Shown piece by piece: positions 53,291 through 62,395 of a stretch of DNA of 64,000 nucleotides. The first letter of the stretch is position 1. Every line of letters begins with the position of its first letter. A model generated the notes under the pieces. It was not told the DNA's origin. It saw nothing but the letters and a program-made list of their open reading frames with translations, and ran no database searches. The stretch spans positions 1-64,000 of the forward strand of contig NZ_SRLB01000036.1 of assembly GCF_004745635.1 (NCBI RefSeq). Direction: 5' to 3'. A program made the translations under genes and the position numbers. This DNA comes from Methylobacterium nonmethylotrophicum. Its GTDB lineage: Bacteria > Pseudomonadota > Alphaproteobacteria > Rhizobiales > Beijerinckiaceae.

Positions 53291-54553
53291 TTACTCCACC
53301 CTGTTCCCGGTGAAGGGGTTCCAGCCGGTGGCGGCGAGAACGCCCCAGGCCGTGGCGCCGAGATGCGGCCGCCGGAAGTAGAAGAAGTCGGCCTGCTGAC
53401 TCGCCGGGCCTATCGGGATGCCGGTCGAGAGGCTCGGCACGTCGGTGGCGAAGAGCAAACCGGAGGGGGAGACCTGCCGGGCGATCGTGCTGAGGAGGCG
53501 ATCCGCCTCCTCGGGCCGGCCGAGGACCCGGTAGGCCAGCGCGGCTTGGGCCGTGCCCTCGACCCAGAGGCCATCGCGGTCCTCGTTGAAGTCGAACCCT
53601 CCCGCTGTGGCGAGATGGGCCTCGGCATAGGCGAGCGACCGCCGCCATGTCGCAGGCGCGGCCGCGACCCCGATTAGTGGCCAGAGTTGCGTGTCGAGGG
53701 CGACGTGGTCGGTCGGCTGAAGCCGGCCTTCCGGCGTCGTGCCGAGGCGGAACGCGCCGGGACCGGAGGCGAAGACGGCATCGAGGAATCGACGTGCGGT
53801 CGCAGCGGTGCGGGCATCCTCCGGCCGACCCTCGAGACGATGGAGCCAAGCCGCTACCGCATGCACATCGAGGTTATGCTCGGTGGATTTCCAGGCGAGG
53901 ACCGTCTGCGCAGGGTCGAACCCGTCGCGCCCGCCCGAGAAGCCCTCTGGCGCGCGCGCATCCGTCGCGTTGGCGGTGATCCAGCCCAGCATGCGCCGAG
54001 CCCCCGCGCGGTAGCCCGCGCTCGGGGCGCTCCCGTCGAGGTTCAGGAGCGCCAGGGCGGCCCAGGCGACGTTGCCGGTCGCGGTCCCGTCCTGGTAGCC
54101 GTCCTCGGCCCACAGGTTCTGCCGAGCGTCCCACCAGCCAGGGAGGAGAGCCGTCCCCTCCCCGACCGGCCCGGCCCGATAGGCGTTGCGGATCCGGCCG
54201 TCGCCGAAGGTCCGATCGTGTCCAAGGGCGTGCAGCAGAGCGTCCCCGATGCGGCGGGCACGCGGGAGGTCGCCGCAGGCCTGCAGGGCGATCGCCGCCA
54301 GGGCATTGTCGTAGGTGAAGGCCGAGCGGCGCAGCGGATCGGGCAAGTCCGCCTCGGTCGGACCCGGCCCGTAGCTCGCCACGAAGACCGGTCCCGCCCC
54401 GGCCGCATCCACGGCCCGTCCAAGGGCGTCGCAGAGGGAGCGGGTGAACGCGCCCTGCGCGTCTGGCCCCCTGGGCCGACCCTCCATCGCCATAGCACCC
54501 GCGCTCAGGGTGAGGGACAGGGCGATGGTCAGGCGCGACAGCGCACCGATCAA
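53291..54553 (-). CDS. Exported alpha/alpha-toroid glycosidase-like protein
   Basis: 420 aa with a signal sequence (LTIALSLTLSAGAMAMEG) and repeated helix pairs with Trp/Asp/Glu-rich loops (FTYDNALAAIALQACGD, LLPGWWDARQNLWAEDGY, VAWAALALLNLDG, ALDTQLWPLIGVAA). This suggests a six-hairpin glycosidase or lyase acting on the polymer in the periplasm. Start TTG 54553 overlaps the HlyD stop (TTGA); its stop is 8 bp from the synthase start. No exact family recognised. Confidence 0.7.
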   Translation of the reverse strand: MIGALSRLTIALSLTLSAGAMAMEGRPRGPDAQGAFTRSLCDALGRAVDAAGAGPVFVASYGPGPTEADLPDPLRRSAFTYDNALAAIALQACGDLPRARRIGDALLHALGHDRTFGDGRIRNAYRAGPVGEGTALLPGWWDARQNLWAEDGYQDGTATGNVAWAALALLNLDGSAPSAGYRAGARRMLGWITANATDARAPEGFSGGRDGFDPAQTVLAWKSTEHNLDVHAVAAWLHRLEGRPEDARTAATARRFLDAVFASGPGAFRLGTTPEGRLQPTDHVALDTQLWPLIGVAAAPATWRRSLAYAEAHLATAGGFDFNEDRDGLWVEGTAQAALAYRVLGRPEEADRLLSTIARQVSPSGLLFATDVPSLSTGIPIGPASQQADFFYFRRPHLGATAWGVLAATGWNPFTGNRVE

Positions 54554-56175
54554 TGAGTGTTCTCGGTGCTGTGCTGTCGGACAGGCGCGGCCTGCGCCGA
54601 ACCTGCACCTTTAGGCTGCGGGTTGGAGACCTTGGCGGTTAGCCGCCTGACCCCATGCGAGACGGCGTCGGCCGCCTGAGCGACACCACCCGAGACGGTG
54701 CCCCAGACCTGCCTGGCTTCCGGCGACGTCGCGCCGCGCACGGCGAGATCGGAGGCCGTCTGTGCCGCACGTGTGGCACTGGAGGCCAGCACGCCCCAGG
54801 CAGCTTTCGCGTCGGGCCCCGTGAAGCCGGACGCCACCGCCTTCCAGGCCACCGAGGCCGAGGGAATCCAGCCGTTCTCCCGGGTGATCGTCACCCACTG
54901 CCCGACCGAGCAGGGCGTTGTGCGGCGCGCGGCCTGTGGCACATCGGCAGCGGCCGGGCCCGAGATCTCTGCCGCTTCGACGGCGGGCGCGGAGGTCGGG
55001 TCGAGGCTTACGAGGACATACATCTCGCGCCGCTCGGTCTGCGGGAACGGCACCGCGTATTGCTGGTCGGTCCTGTCGCTGGTCTTCGGCAGGATCTCGC
55101 TGACCCAGCCCCGCTGCGGGATCGTCGTGCCGGCCGCCGAGATCCGAACCGTCGTTCCGACCGCGAGGTCCTGCGCCTGCCGGTAGGAGAAGATGCCGAC
55201 CGCGAAGGCCTGCTCGCAATCGACGAGCGTCGCAACGGAATCGCCGGGGCTGACATGGCGCCCCTGCGCCGCCCCGAGGCTGAGGACCACACCGCCATTC
55301 GCTGCCTGCATCCGCGCGTCGGTGAGGCTGTCGAGACGCATGCGCTCTGACGCCTGCAGCCCCTGCAGCGACGTCAGGCTCGCGGCGAGCTGCGTTTCCT
55401 CGATGGCGAGGCGCTGGGCGTCAAAGGCGAGATCGCGCCGCTTCTGCGTGAGCACCGCGAGGCTGTTCGACTGGTTGCCGACGAAGACGTTCTTCTTCAA
55501 CGCTCCGAGTTCGGCCAGCTTCTGGGTGAGCTTGGCGGCTTCCGCGTCTTTCTCGAAACGGGCCGCCTCCAGCTTGTGCTGGGTCGGACGGAGCAGGTCG
55601 ATGCTCGCATTGTTGCGTTCCACCATGTCCTGCTGACGTCGCACGACCGCCTGCGTCGACTGCCCCTCGGCATCGGCCGCGGCGAGGCGGGCCCGAGCTT
55701 CTGCGACCTCACCGTCGAGCTTGGCCAGCATCTGCTCGATCTGACGGCGGATCTCCAAGTCGAGAGCCGCGACGTAGGCGTTGTCGGAATCCTTCTTCTG
55801 CCGCGCGGCGAGCAGCGACCCGCGCAGCTCCTCGACCTTGCTGTCGAGGGCGATCAGGGTGGTCCGGTCGACCCGGGCGTTGTGGATCTGAGCCACGGTC
55901 TCGCCTGGCCGCAGCGTCTGGCCGATCGACGCGGAGACGCGCGTCATCTCGCCGGCGATCGGCGCTGTCAGCAGGCTGATCGGAGCGTTGATCACCGCAC
56001 GGTCGGACTGGTCGGCCAGGAGTGGCGGTAGCGTCGCTGTAGTCATCAGCAGGGCGAGCACCGTCGCGACCGAGTAGGCCGAGAGGCGCACCATGCGGGT
56101 GTGGCCCGGCTTCTGACCTTGCTGCGGTGCGGAAGAGGAGGCCGAGGTTGGTGAAGCAGGTTTCATGGTGCTCAT
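54550..56175 (-). CDS. HlyD-family membrane-fusion-like protein of the polysaccharide locus
   Basis: 541 aa. One N-terminal membrane anchor (VRLSAYSVATVLALLMTTATLP), lipoyl half (ITAPIAGEMTRV-like), a long coiled coil (~residues 95-285: LDSKVEELRGSLLAARQKKDSD...), second half with QGRHVSPGDSVATLVD and a beta-barrel, then an extra C-terminal SH3-like segment (CSVGQWVTITRENGWIPS). First gene of the three-gene operon; the role of BgsB/Alg44-type periplasmic partner for glucan export is inferred. Starts ATG 56175 or 56166. Confidence 0.82.
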   Translation of the reverse strand: MSTMKPASPTSASSSAPQQGQKPGHTRMVRLSAYSVATVLALLMTTATLPPLLADQSDRAVINAPISLLTAPIAGEMTRVSASIGQTLRPGETVAQIHNARVDRTTLIALDSKVEELRGSLLAARQKKDSDNAYVAALDLEIRRQIEQMLAKLDGEVAEARARLAAADAEGQSTQAVVRRQQDMVERNNASIDLLRPTQHKLEAARFEKDAEAAKLTQKLAELGALKKNVFVGNQSNSLAVLTQKRRDLAFDAQRLAIEETQLAASLTSLQGLQASERMRLDSLTDARMQAANGGVVLSLGAAQGRHVSPGDSVATLVDCEQAFAVGIFSYRQAQDLAVGTTVRISAAGTTIPQRGWVSEILPKTSDRTDQQYAVPFPQTERREMYVLVSLDPTSAPAVEAAEISGPAAADVPQAARRTTPCSVGQWVTITRENGWIPSASVAWKAVASGFTGPDAKAAWGVLASSATRAAQTASDLAVRGATSPEARQVWGTVSGGVAQAADAVSHGVRRLTAKVSNPQPKGAGSAQAAPVRQHSTENTH

Positions 56176-56602
56176 CTCGCATCTGAAAATCGACGAGCAT
56201 CGCTGCCCGACAAAACACGCCGAGTTCATCCGCCAATACAGCAGGACAAAGACCGTCGATCGCACGCATCAATCCGACTCGCACAACTATCTAGTGTGTT
56301 ATGTTGCTGATTTTGTCGGACTAGACGCTTGGCTAGAGCGCCGACCTGATGGGGAATAGCTTTAATAGCTTATGGAGAAGATCGCAACTTGCGACATTTT
56401 TGCGCGTTTTCGCCTTTATAACTTAGGTTGGTTGCCTCGTGCCCACGTGACGAGGCCGACCTTCTATGCAGGCCTCGTTCTTCACCCTCACCGCCTTTTG
56501 CAGTGCAGAACGGCTAAGAACGGCGGTGCAGCAAAAACCGTTCCGAAAAAATTTACGAAATTTTTAGGCGTCTGATGCTCCGTCGCTGTCGCGTGGCATC
56601 AC
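56176..56602. promoter_or_regulatory. AT-rich leader region of the polysaccharide operon
   Basis: 427 bp with no supported gene; AT-richer than the flanks. Contains the promoter of the minus-strand operon on its left side and the downstream flank of the LigD-like fragment on its right. Confidence 0.45.
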
Positions 56603-57091
56603 TCACGGCGCGTCCGCGGCCAGGGCTTCGATCGTGCGGCCAGAGACGACGGAGAGCGGGCACTCCTCCAGGATGTCGGGGGCGCCGCGCGGGCGGGCCG
56701 CTGCGTCGGACGCCTTGATGAGGAGCCAGGAGACCTGTCGTCCGCGAGGCAGCATGCGGGTGAGGCGCCAGCCGCCGGTCAGCTTCGCGCCCTGGAGGCG
56801 AAATCGAAGCGACCCGGCAGCGAGACCGGCAACCGGATCGCCGTCCGGCTCCCAGGTGCCACGATCCCACAGGAGCACCGCACCCGCACCGTAGGACCCG
56901 GCCGAGATCACGCCCTCGAAGCTGCCATAGCTCAAGGAGTGGTCCTCGACCTCGATGGCGAGCCGCCTCTCGCCGGCGACCAGGCTCGGACCCCGGGTCA
57001 CCGCCCAGCTCTTCAGCACGCCTCCGACCTCGAGCCGGAAGTCGTAGTGGAGCCGGCGGGCGGCGTGCTTCTGGACGACGAAGGACGGCAT
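56603..57091 (-). pseudogene. LigD 3'-phosphoesterase domain only
   Basis: 163 aa matching the phosphoesterase domain of NHEJ ligase D: FVVQKHAARRLHYDFRLEVGG, LKSWAVTRGPS, LAIEVEDHSLSYGSFEGVI, YGAGAVLLWDRGTW, SWLLIKASD. Neither the ligase nor polymerase domains follow, and the usual N-terminal ~30 residues are scrambled (the frame is open to 57184). Could be a stand-alone phosphoesterase, but its position at a duplication junction suggests a truncated LigD. Confidence 0.7.
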
Positions 57092-57259
57092 GCGGGTGGC
57101 GATCGATCCGGTCCGGCGGCGCCATCCCGTCGGGGCGGCCCATGCAGGCGCAACGGTCGAACGGTCCAGCAGTTGCCCCAGCACAGCACCACGACCGAAG
57201 CTTCGCTCACCCGCTCGAGCAGAGCGAACTGTTCGTGCCTCCGAAACTCATCGAGCGCT

Positions 57260-57717
57260 AAGGATCGCACCCGCCAAGGGTCGGGCCAGGGACGTCATGA
57301 GCACATAAGGCACCCCTCACGACGGGAGCCGGATTTTCTAGGACTTCGCTCCTTACCGACCGGGGTCCGTGCTCAGAATCCGCTGCACGAGGTTATACCA
57401 TCGCCTCTGATCCGAAACCGAGCTCGGCGGCGAAGTGGTTCCAGGTCTCCCGCGTCACCTGACCGCCCGTGGCGCGCCGGTGGCCTTGCGCGAACTGGTC
57501 GTCGGGGCCGAGCGGCGGGGCACGATCCTGCAGGAAGGCGATCAGGTCCGGCACCGTGGCGCTGCGGGCGGCGAAGTGGACGAAGCCCTCGCGAAACCCC
57601 GCATTGGCGCCGATCACGGCTTGCCGGCGCAGGCGATGGGTCCATGACTGGGCGACGAGCGGGTGAATCTGGCAGGGCGAGTCGCAGCGGATCAGCGCGA
57701 CCGGGCCGGCGAAGAGC
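57260..57717. repeat. Right copy of the DHH-derived direct repeat
   Basis: Parental copy of the 50741-51195 segment, in the same orientation; the two bracket the 6-kb polysaccharide/LigD region. Confidence 0.85.
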
Positions 57718-58457
57718 GGCGGCACCTTGCGGGAGTCGTCGAGCGCCTCCTTCACCTCGGCGCGAGCCTGCCGCAGCGCCTCGCCGTCGGGTGAGGCATC
57801 GGAGACGACAGCGTCCAGCCCGTCCGCCCGCAGCAGCAGGCGTAAGGCCGGCGAGGCGTCGCCCCGGCTCGCGCGACGTGGGGCGTTAATCAGGCTCACC
57901 GCCTCGCGCAAGGACTTCAGCGTGCCGAAGCGCCGTGCCCCGGCCATCACCTCCGGGAACCGCGCCGGGGCCCCGCGTTCGCCGAGGTCGCCCACCGCCC
58001 CGAGGGCGGCGAGCCAGATCAGCGCATCGGCACCCGCCTTGTCGAGCAGGACGGCCGCGCAGCGATGCGCCAGCAGGCTCGAGGTCGGGATCGGATCCTC
58101 GTTGAGGCCTGAGATCACGGCCGCGACCTCGGGCGCCGGAAGGCTGCGCGGGACGTGATGGTCGACGATGACGGTCGGGATCCCGGTCAGGACCGGTTCG
58201 GCCTGCACGCCGAGATCGGTGACGATCAGGCCCGCGACCGGAGGCCCGCTGGTGAGCTCGGCTCGGATCGCGTCGGACCAGGCGCTCTCGCCGCGCCCGA
58301 TCACCCGCACCTGCGCCGGGCCATGGGAAGTCTGCGCGAGGGCGCGGGCGAAGAGGGCACCAGCCGACAGGCCGTCGGCGTCGTCGTGGCAGAGCACCAC
58401 AGGGGTGCCTGGGCCGAACCGCGCCAAGGTCTCGGTGAACCCGGTCCGGGCGGTCAT
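57393..58457 (-). CDS. DHH family phosphoesterase
   Basis: 354 aa. Mn-binding motifs LCHDDADGLSAG (residues ~22-33), LIVTDLG, and VIVDHHVPRSL (DHH). A DHHA1-like C-terminal region follows (RQAVIGANAGFREGFVHFAARSA). Related to RecJ/NrnA nucleases; substrate unknown. Its start overlaps the stop of the small gene upstream (ATGA). Confidence 0.9.
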   Translation of the reverse strand: MTARTGFTETLARFGPGTPVVLCHDDADGLSAGALFARALAQTSHGPAQVRVIGRGESAWSDAIRAELTSGPPVAGLIVTDLGVQAEPVLTGIPTVIVDHHVPRSLPAPEVAAVISGLNEDPIPTSSLLAHRCAAVLLDKAGADALIWLAALGAVGDLGERGAPARFPEVMAGARRFGTLKSLREAVSLINAPRRASRGDASPALRLLLRADGLDAVVSDASPDGEALRQARAEVKEALDDSRKVPPLFAGPVALIRCDSPCQIHPLVAQSWTHRLRRQAVIGANAGFREGFVHFAARSATVPDLIAFLQDRAPPLGPDDQFAQGHRRATGGQVTRETWNHFAAELGFGSEAMV

Positions 58458-58699
58458 GTGCGTGCTTCGGCGCGGAGGCTGTCGATGAAGCGGCGAACGA
58501 TCTCGCGCACGGCCTCGTCGTCCTGCATCGCGCCGCCGCCTGGATCGCCGAGATGGTCGACGCTGGCGTCGCGAGCGTAGAGCAGCTCCGGGTGTGGCTC
58601 GGCGAGGAAGCGAAGGTTGGTGAAAAGCAGATGCTCGGCGACGATCTCGCGCCGGCGGGCCTGAATGGTCGGATCGGAGGGGGGCTGCGTGTCAGTCAT
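58454..58699 (-). CDS. Small hypothetical protein coupled to the DHH gene
   Basis: 81 aa, no family. Soluble, acidic/basic mix (ARRREIVAEHLLFTNLRFLAE, REIVRRFIDSLRAEA). Overlaps the DHH start by 4 bp, so the two act in one operon. Confidence 0.6.
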   Translation of the reverse strand: MTDTQPPSDPTIQARRREIVAEHLLFTNLRFLAEPHPELLYARDASVDHLGDPGGGAMQDDEAVREIVRRFIDSLRAEART

Positions 58700-58938
58700 G
58701 CCGGGGCAACACTCGGCCCCGCCCGCGGTTCTCCATGCACATGCCGCTTCAGGTGCTGCGGTGCCCTCTCGGACGGATCTACTCGCCTCCTAGCTAGGGT
58801 TCAAACCCAGCCAGCTTGATCATGCGAGGGACTGGTATCGATGTTTTGCAGTCCTTCGCACGGTCAAGCTTATTGATTTTCGAGCTTAGGATGGCATCTT
58901 TGATATCGTCATATTCCGTGATGCCGTCAAATCACTGA

Positions 58939-59592
58939 TCATACTTGTTCGATACCGCTCATTATATTGACGATATGGGCGCTATCGGTGACGAGGGCGT
59001 CGCCCATGAAGGCGATGTTCTCCATCGCGCGCGCGCCCGCTTCCTGGTGCCCGGCCCCGCAAGCATCTGCGATGACGATTGGCACAAGACCAAGGTCAGC
59101 TCCATGTCGGACCGTGGGATCGATTCCGATTTCGGTCGCCACGCCACAGATCGCAAAAGCCGTCAGACCACAGTCGCGCAAAATCATCGCCAGCGGTGTT
59201 CCTTCAAAAGCTGAGAACGTGATCTTGTCCAACACTGCCTCGCTCTCGCGTGGCGCCAGTTCCGGCACGATCTCTACCCCCGGTGTTCCGCGCAGGAACC
59301 ATGGCCGCACAGAATCGGGATCTTCGATGCGCTGCCAAGCCATGGCTTGGCGGAACTGAGATGCTCCCATCAGTTCACGCGGCATGGAGAGGTGTCGCAT
59401 GAAAATGATGCGAAAGCTGTTCTGGCGCGCAGCATCCAGCACGCCTGCTACTCGCTCGACAATATCCGGACCGTGCTTAAGCTGAGAGATGATGCCTACC
59501 TGCATGTCGTAGACGACAAGGGCCATGCGATCTGGCCGGCAGAAATCTTGGACGGTTCGGCCGATCTCGAACCCGCGATGCATGATTGTCAT
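58939..59592 (-). CDS. Isochorismatase-family hydrolase with Gly in place of Cys
   Basis: 217 aa. Family triad Asp29 (VVYDMQVG) and Lys123 (VLDKITFSAF) are present, but the nucleophile position in CGVATEIGIDPTVR is Gly156 rather than Cys. This is how true isochorismatases (EntB, PhzD) differ from cysteine amidohydrolases; substrate unknown here. ATG 59592 is preceded by AGGAGG; the frame is open upstream but lacks a ribosome site. Confidence 0.88.
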   Translation of the reverse strand: MTIMHRGFEIGRTVQDFCRPDRMALVVYDMQVGIISQLKHGPDIVERVAGVLDAARQNSFRIIFMRHLSMPRELMGASQFRQAMAWQRIEDPDSVRPWFLRGTPGVEIVPELAPRESEAVLDKITFSAFEGTPLAMILRDCGLTAFAICGVATEIGIDPTVRHGADLGLVPIVIADACGAGHQEAGARAMENIAFMGDALVTDSAHIVNIMSGIEQV

Positions 59593-59754
59593 GGCGCCTC
59601 CTGAAAAGACGTAATCCTGCCAGAACTTCGCCTTCTGGCAAACGTCCCCTCCCCACCCCTTCCGGACCATCAGCCTGACCTCCTTGGAAGGTCTGCTTCA
59701 AGGCAGGAGGTGAACGCCGTTCGGGCGACCATCACGGCAACTTGGCGTGACCTA

Positions 59755-60714
59755 TCAAATGGTCCTCGCGCCTCTGGGGTTTGCGGATAGCAACCTGTCC
59801 CAGGGTGTCGGGGTCGGGAACACCTCGTTGAGGAAAGCCAGAAAGGCTTTCACGTTCGGGTTGCCGCGCCGGCTCTCCGGCCATAGCGCCGTGACAACGG
59901 AACGCTCAACGGCGAAGTTTTGAAGGACCGGCACCAACGCGCCCCGATCGACGTATGGGGCTGCGATGTAGACTGGCGAGATGCCAATGCCGCCGCCGGC
60001 CACCAGGACCGCCGCCACGGCGTCGCTGAAATCCGTGACAATGCCGGCGTTCGGCGCGAGTTCGACCGTGCGCTCGCCGATCCGAAACGGCCAACGCAGG
60101 GCCTGGCCCGTGCTCTGGAAGCGGAAGTTCACGCAGTCGTGGTGGACCAAGTCATCCGGATGCAGCGGCGTCCCGCGACGCTCCAGGTAGGTCGGCGAGG
60201 CGAAAGCGCAGAGCCAGTGCGGCGCGAGGCGCCGGGAGACCAAGCGGGAGTCGGCGAGTTCACCCACGCGGATCGCGACGTCGATCCCCTCCTCGATGAT
60301 GTCGGCGAAGCGGTCGCCCAGGCGCAGGTCGACGGACAGGCGCGGGTAGCGCTCGCGGAACCGCGGCAGGGCCGGGGCAAGCAGGTGCACGCCGATGGGG
60401 AACGGCGCCGTCACCTTCACGGTGCCGGCAGGCTCTGAGCGTGCCGCCACCGCAGCCTGCTCGATCTCCTCGGCCTCGCGCAGGAGGCGCAGCGCACGCT
60501 CATGCAGGTCGCGACCTTCCGGCGTCAGGGTGAGCGAGCGCGTGGTGCGAGTGAACAGGCTCAGGCCCAGCCGCTCCTCCAGCCGCTGCACGCTCTTGCT
60601 GACCGCGGAAGGCGAGATGCCGAGGGAGCGCGCGGCGGCCGTGTAGCTGCCGAGCGAGGCGGAACGCGCGAAGGCGATGATGCCGGTGAGGCGGTCGAGA
60701 CCGATCTGTTCCAT
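59755..60714 (-). CDS. LysR family transcriptional regulator
   Basis: 319 aa. N-terminal wHTH (GIIAFARSASLGSYTAAARSLGISPSAVSKSVQRLEERLG) and PBP2-type effector domain (GTVKVTAPFPIGVHLLAPALPRF). CrgA-like subgroup. Divergent from the SDR fusion gene with 103 bp between starts, so it probably controls that gene. Confidence 0.93.
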   Translation of the reverse strand: MEQIGLDRLTGIIAFARSASLGSYTAAARSLGISPSAVSKSVQRLEERLGLSLFTRTTRSLTLTPEGRDLHERALRLLREAEEIEQAAVAARSEPAGTVKVTAPFPIGVHLLAPALPRFRERYPRLSVDLRLGDRFADIIEEGIDVAIRVGELADSRLVSRRLAPHWLCAFASPTYLERRGTPLHPDDLVHHDCVNFRFQSTGQALRWPFRIGERTVELAPNAGIVTDFSDAVAAVLVAGGGIGISPVYIAAPYVDRGALVPVLQNFAVERSVVTALWPESRRGNPNVKAFLAFLNEVFPTPTPWDRLLSANPRGARTI

Positions 60715-60742
60715 GACGGCATGATTGAAGCGAAGACAGGCC

Positions 60743-60751
60743 TGATTATCA
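60743..60751. promoter_or_regulatory. Candidate LysR half-site palindrome
   Basis: TGAT-T-ATCA in the short divergent region between the LysR and SDR genes. Short symmetry only. Confidence 0.25.
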
Positions 60752-60817
60752 AGCGCTGGGAGACCGGCCATTCTTCTTCCCATGGGCGCCGTAGCGCCGC
60801 CGGGAAGGATCTTCGTC

Positions 60818-62329
60818 ATGAGCAGCAACCTCCAGGGCCGCACCATCGTCATCTTCGGCGGCACCTCCGGCATCGGCCTCGCTGCCGCCCAGCAAGCCAA
60901 GGCAGCGGGCGCTCAGGTCATCGTGGTCGGCTTCAACGCCGATGGCGCCGAGCGCGTCGCGGCGGAGAACGGCTTCACCGGCTGGCGCGCCGCGGACGTG
61001 ACCCAGCCGGAGACCATCGCGGCGGCGCTGACCGACATTCCCCACGTCGACCACCTCGTGCTGCTCGCGGGCACCTTCGTGGCCGGCAAGGTTTTGGAGG
61101 CCGAGGTCGATTACCTGAAGCGGGCCTTCGACGAGCGCATCTGGGCCGCCGTCCACACCCTGCGCGCCCTCGGCGACCGTATGGCGAAGGACGGATCAGT
61201 CACCTTCATCTCGGGTGCCCTGGCCGACCGCCCCAGCGCTCAGGGCACCGCGGTGCTCGCCGCCGCTTCGGCCGCGATGGAGGCCTTCGCCCGCGGTCTC
61301 GCCCTGGAGATGGCGCCGGTGCGGGTCAACACCCTGTCGCCCGGCACGACCGACACGCCGCTCCTCGCCCGCACGCTGGGCGCCCACCGGGACGCCTACG
61401 TCGCCGCGCTGACCGAGAAGCTGCCACAGCGGCGCCTCGGCACAGCCGACGAGGCGGGAGCGGCGGTCGTCTTCCTGATGAGCAATGGCTTCATGAACGG
61501 CGAGACCCTGCACGTCGATGGCGGCGCCCGCCTCGTCTGGTCGCCTGCGCCCGACGAGACCCGTCTTGCGATACGAGCCTTGAAGGAATTCCACATGAAG
61601 CAGTCTCTCACCGGTAAAGTCGCCCTGGTCACGGGTGGGTCTCGCGGCATCGGGGCCGCCATCGTGCGCCGCCTGAGCCTGGAAGGCGCCGCCGTCGCCT
61701 TCACCTACGCAGCCTCGGCGGATCGCGCCGAGGCCCTTGCAGCGGACCTTGCGTCTTCGGGAGCCTCGGTGACTGCCCTGAAGGCGGACAGCGGCGACCC
61801 GGTCGCCGTCCGTGAGGCAGTGCAGGCCACCGTTGAGCAATTCGGCCGGCTCGACATCCTCGTCAACAACGCCGGCATCCTCGTTCCCGGCGCGATCGAA
61901 GACATCGAACTGGCCGACTTCGACCGACAGGTCGCGGTCAACATTCGGGCCGTGTTCGTCGCCGCCCAGGAGGCCGCGCGCCACATGCGGGAGGGCGGAC
62001 GGATCATCTCAGTCGGCAGCGTCGGGGCTGAGCGCAGCGGCTTTCCGGGCACAACCGTCTACAGCATGACCAAGGCGGCCGTTGCCTCCCTGACCCGCGG
62101 ATTGGCTCGCGACCTTGGTCCCCGAGGCATCACCGTCGACACCATCCAGCCAGGTCCGGTCGCGAGCGAGATGTCGGCCGGCATGGAGACCATGCTCACC
62201 CCGCTGATCGCGCTCGGGCGCATGGGGCGGGACACCGAAATCGCGGCGCTTGCGGCCTTTCTGAGCGGCCCAGAGGCTGGCTTCATCGCTGGGGCCGCCT
62301 TGACCGCCGATGGCGGCTACCTGGCTTGA
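60818..62329 (+). CDS. Double short-chain dehydrogenase/reductase (two SDR domains in one frame)
   Basis: 503 aa continuous frame. Domain 1 (1-~240): IFGGTSGIGLA cofactor loop, but the catalytic YxxxK region reads TAVLAAASAAMEAF, lacking both Tyr and Lys; ends LHVDGGARLV. A 19-residue linker follows, then domain 2 from Met260 (ATG 61595): VTGGSRGIGAA, NNAG, SVGSVG, YSMTK, ending AADGGYLA-like. AAGGAATT precedes ATG 61595, so domain 2 may also be made separately. Both domains usually occur as separate ~245-aa proteins. AAGGA also precedes ATG 60818. Confidence 0.88.
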   Translation: MSSNLQGRTIVIFGGTSGIGLAAAQQAKAAGAQVIVVGFNADGAERVAAENGFTGWRAADVTQPETIAAALTDIPHVDHLVLLAGTFVAGKVLEAEVDYLKRAFDERIWAAVHTLRALGDRMAKDGSVTFISGALADRPSAQGTAVLAAASAAMEAFARGLALEMAPVRVNTLSPGTTDTPLLARTLGAHRDAYVAALTEKLPQRRLGTADEAGAAVVFLMSNGFMNGETLHVDGGARLVWSPAPDETRLAIRALKEFHMKQSLTGKVALVTGGSRGIGAAIVRRLSLEGAAVAFTYAASADRAEALAADLASSGASVTALKADSGDPVAVREAVQATVEQFGRLDILVNNAGILVPGAIEDIELADFDRQVAVNIRAVFVAAQEAARHMREGGRIISVGSVGAERSGFPGTTVYSMTKAAVASLTRGLARDLGPRGITVDTIQPGPVASEMSAGMETMLTPLIALGRMGRDTEIAALAAFLSGPEAGFIAGAALTADGGYLA

Positions 62330-62395
62330 TGAAGGACGCTGGACCGACCCCTTTTCTGTTCCCGATGCGACCCACCTGCACCGAAGGAGATTAGT

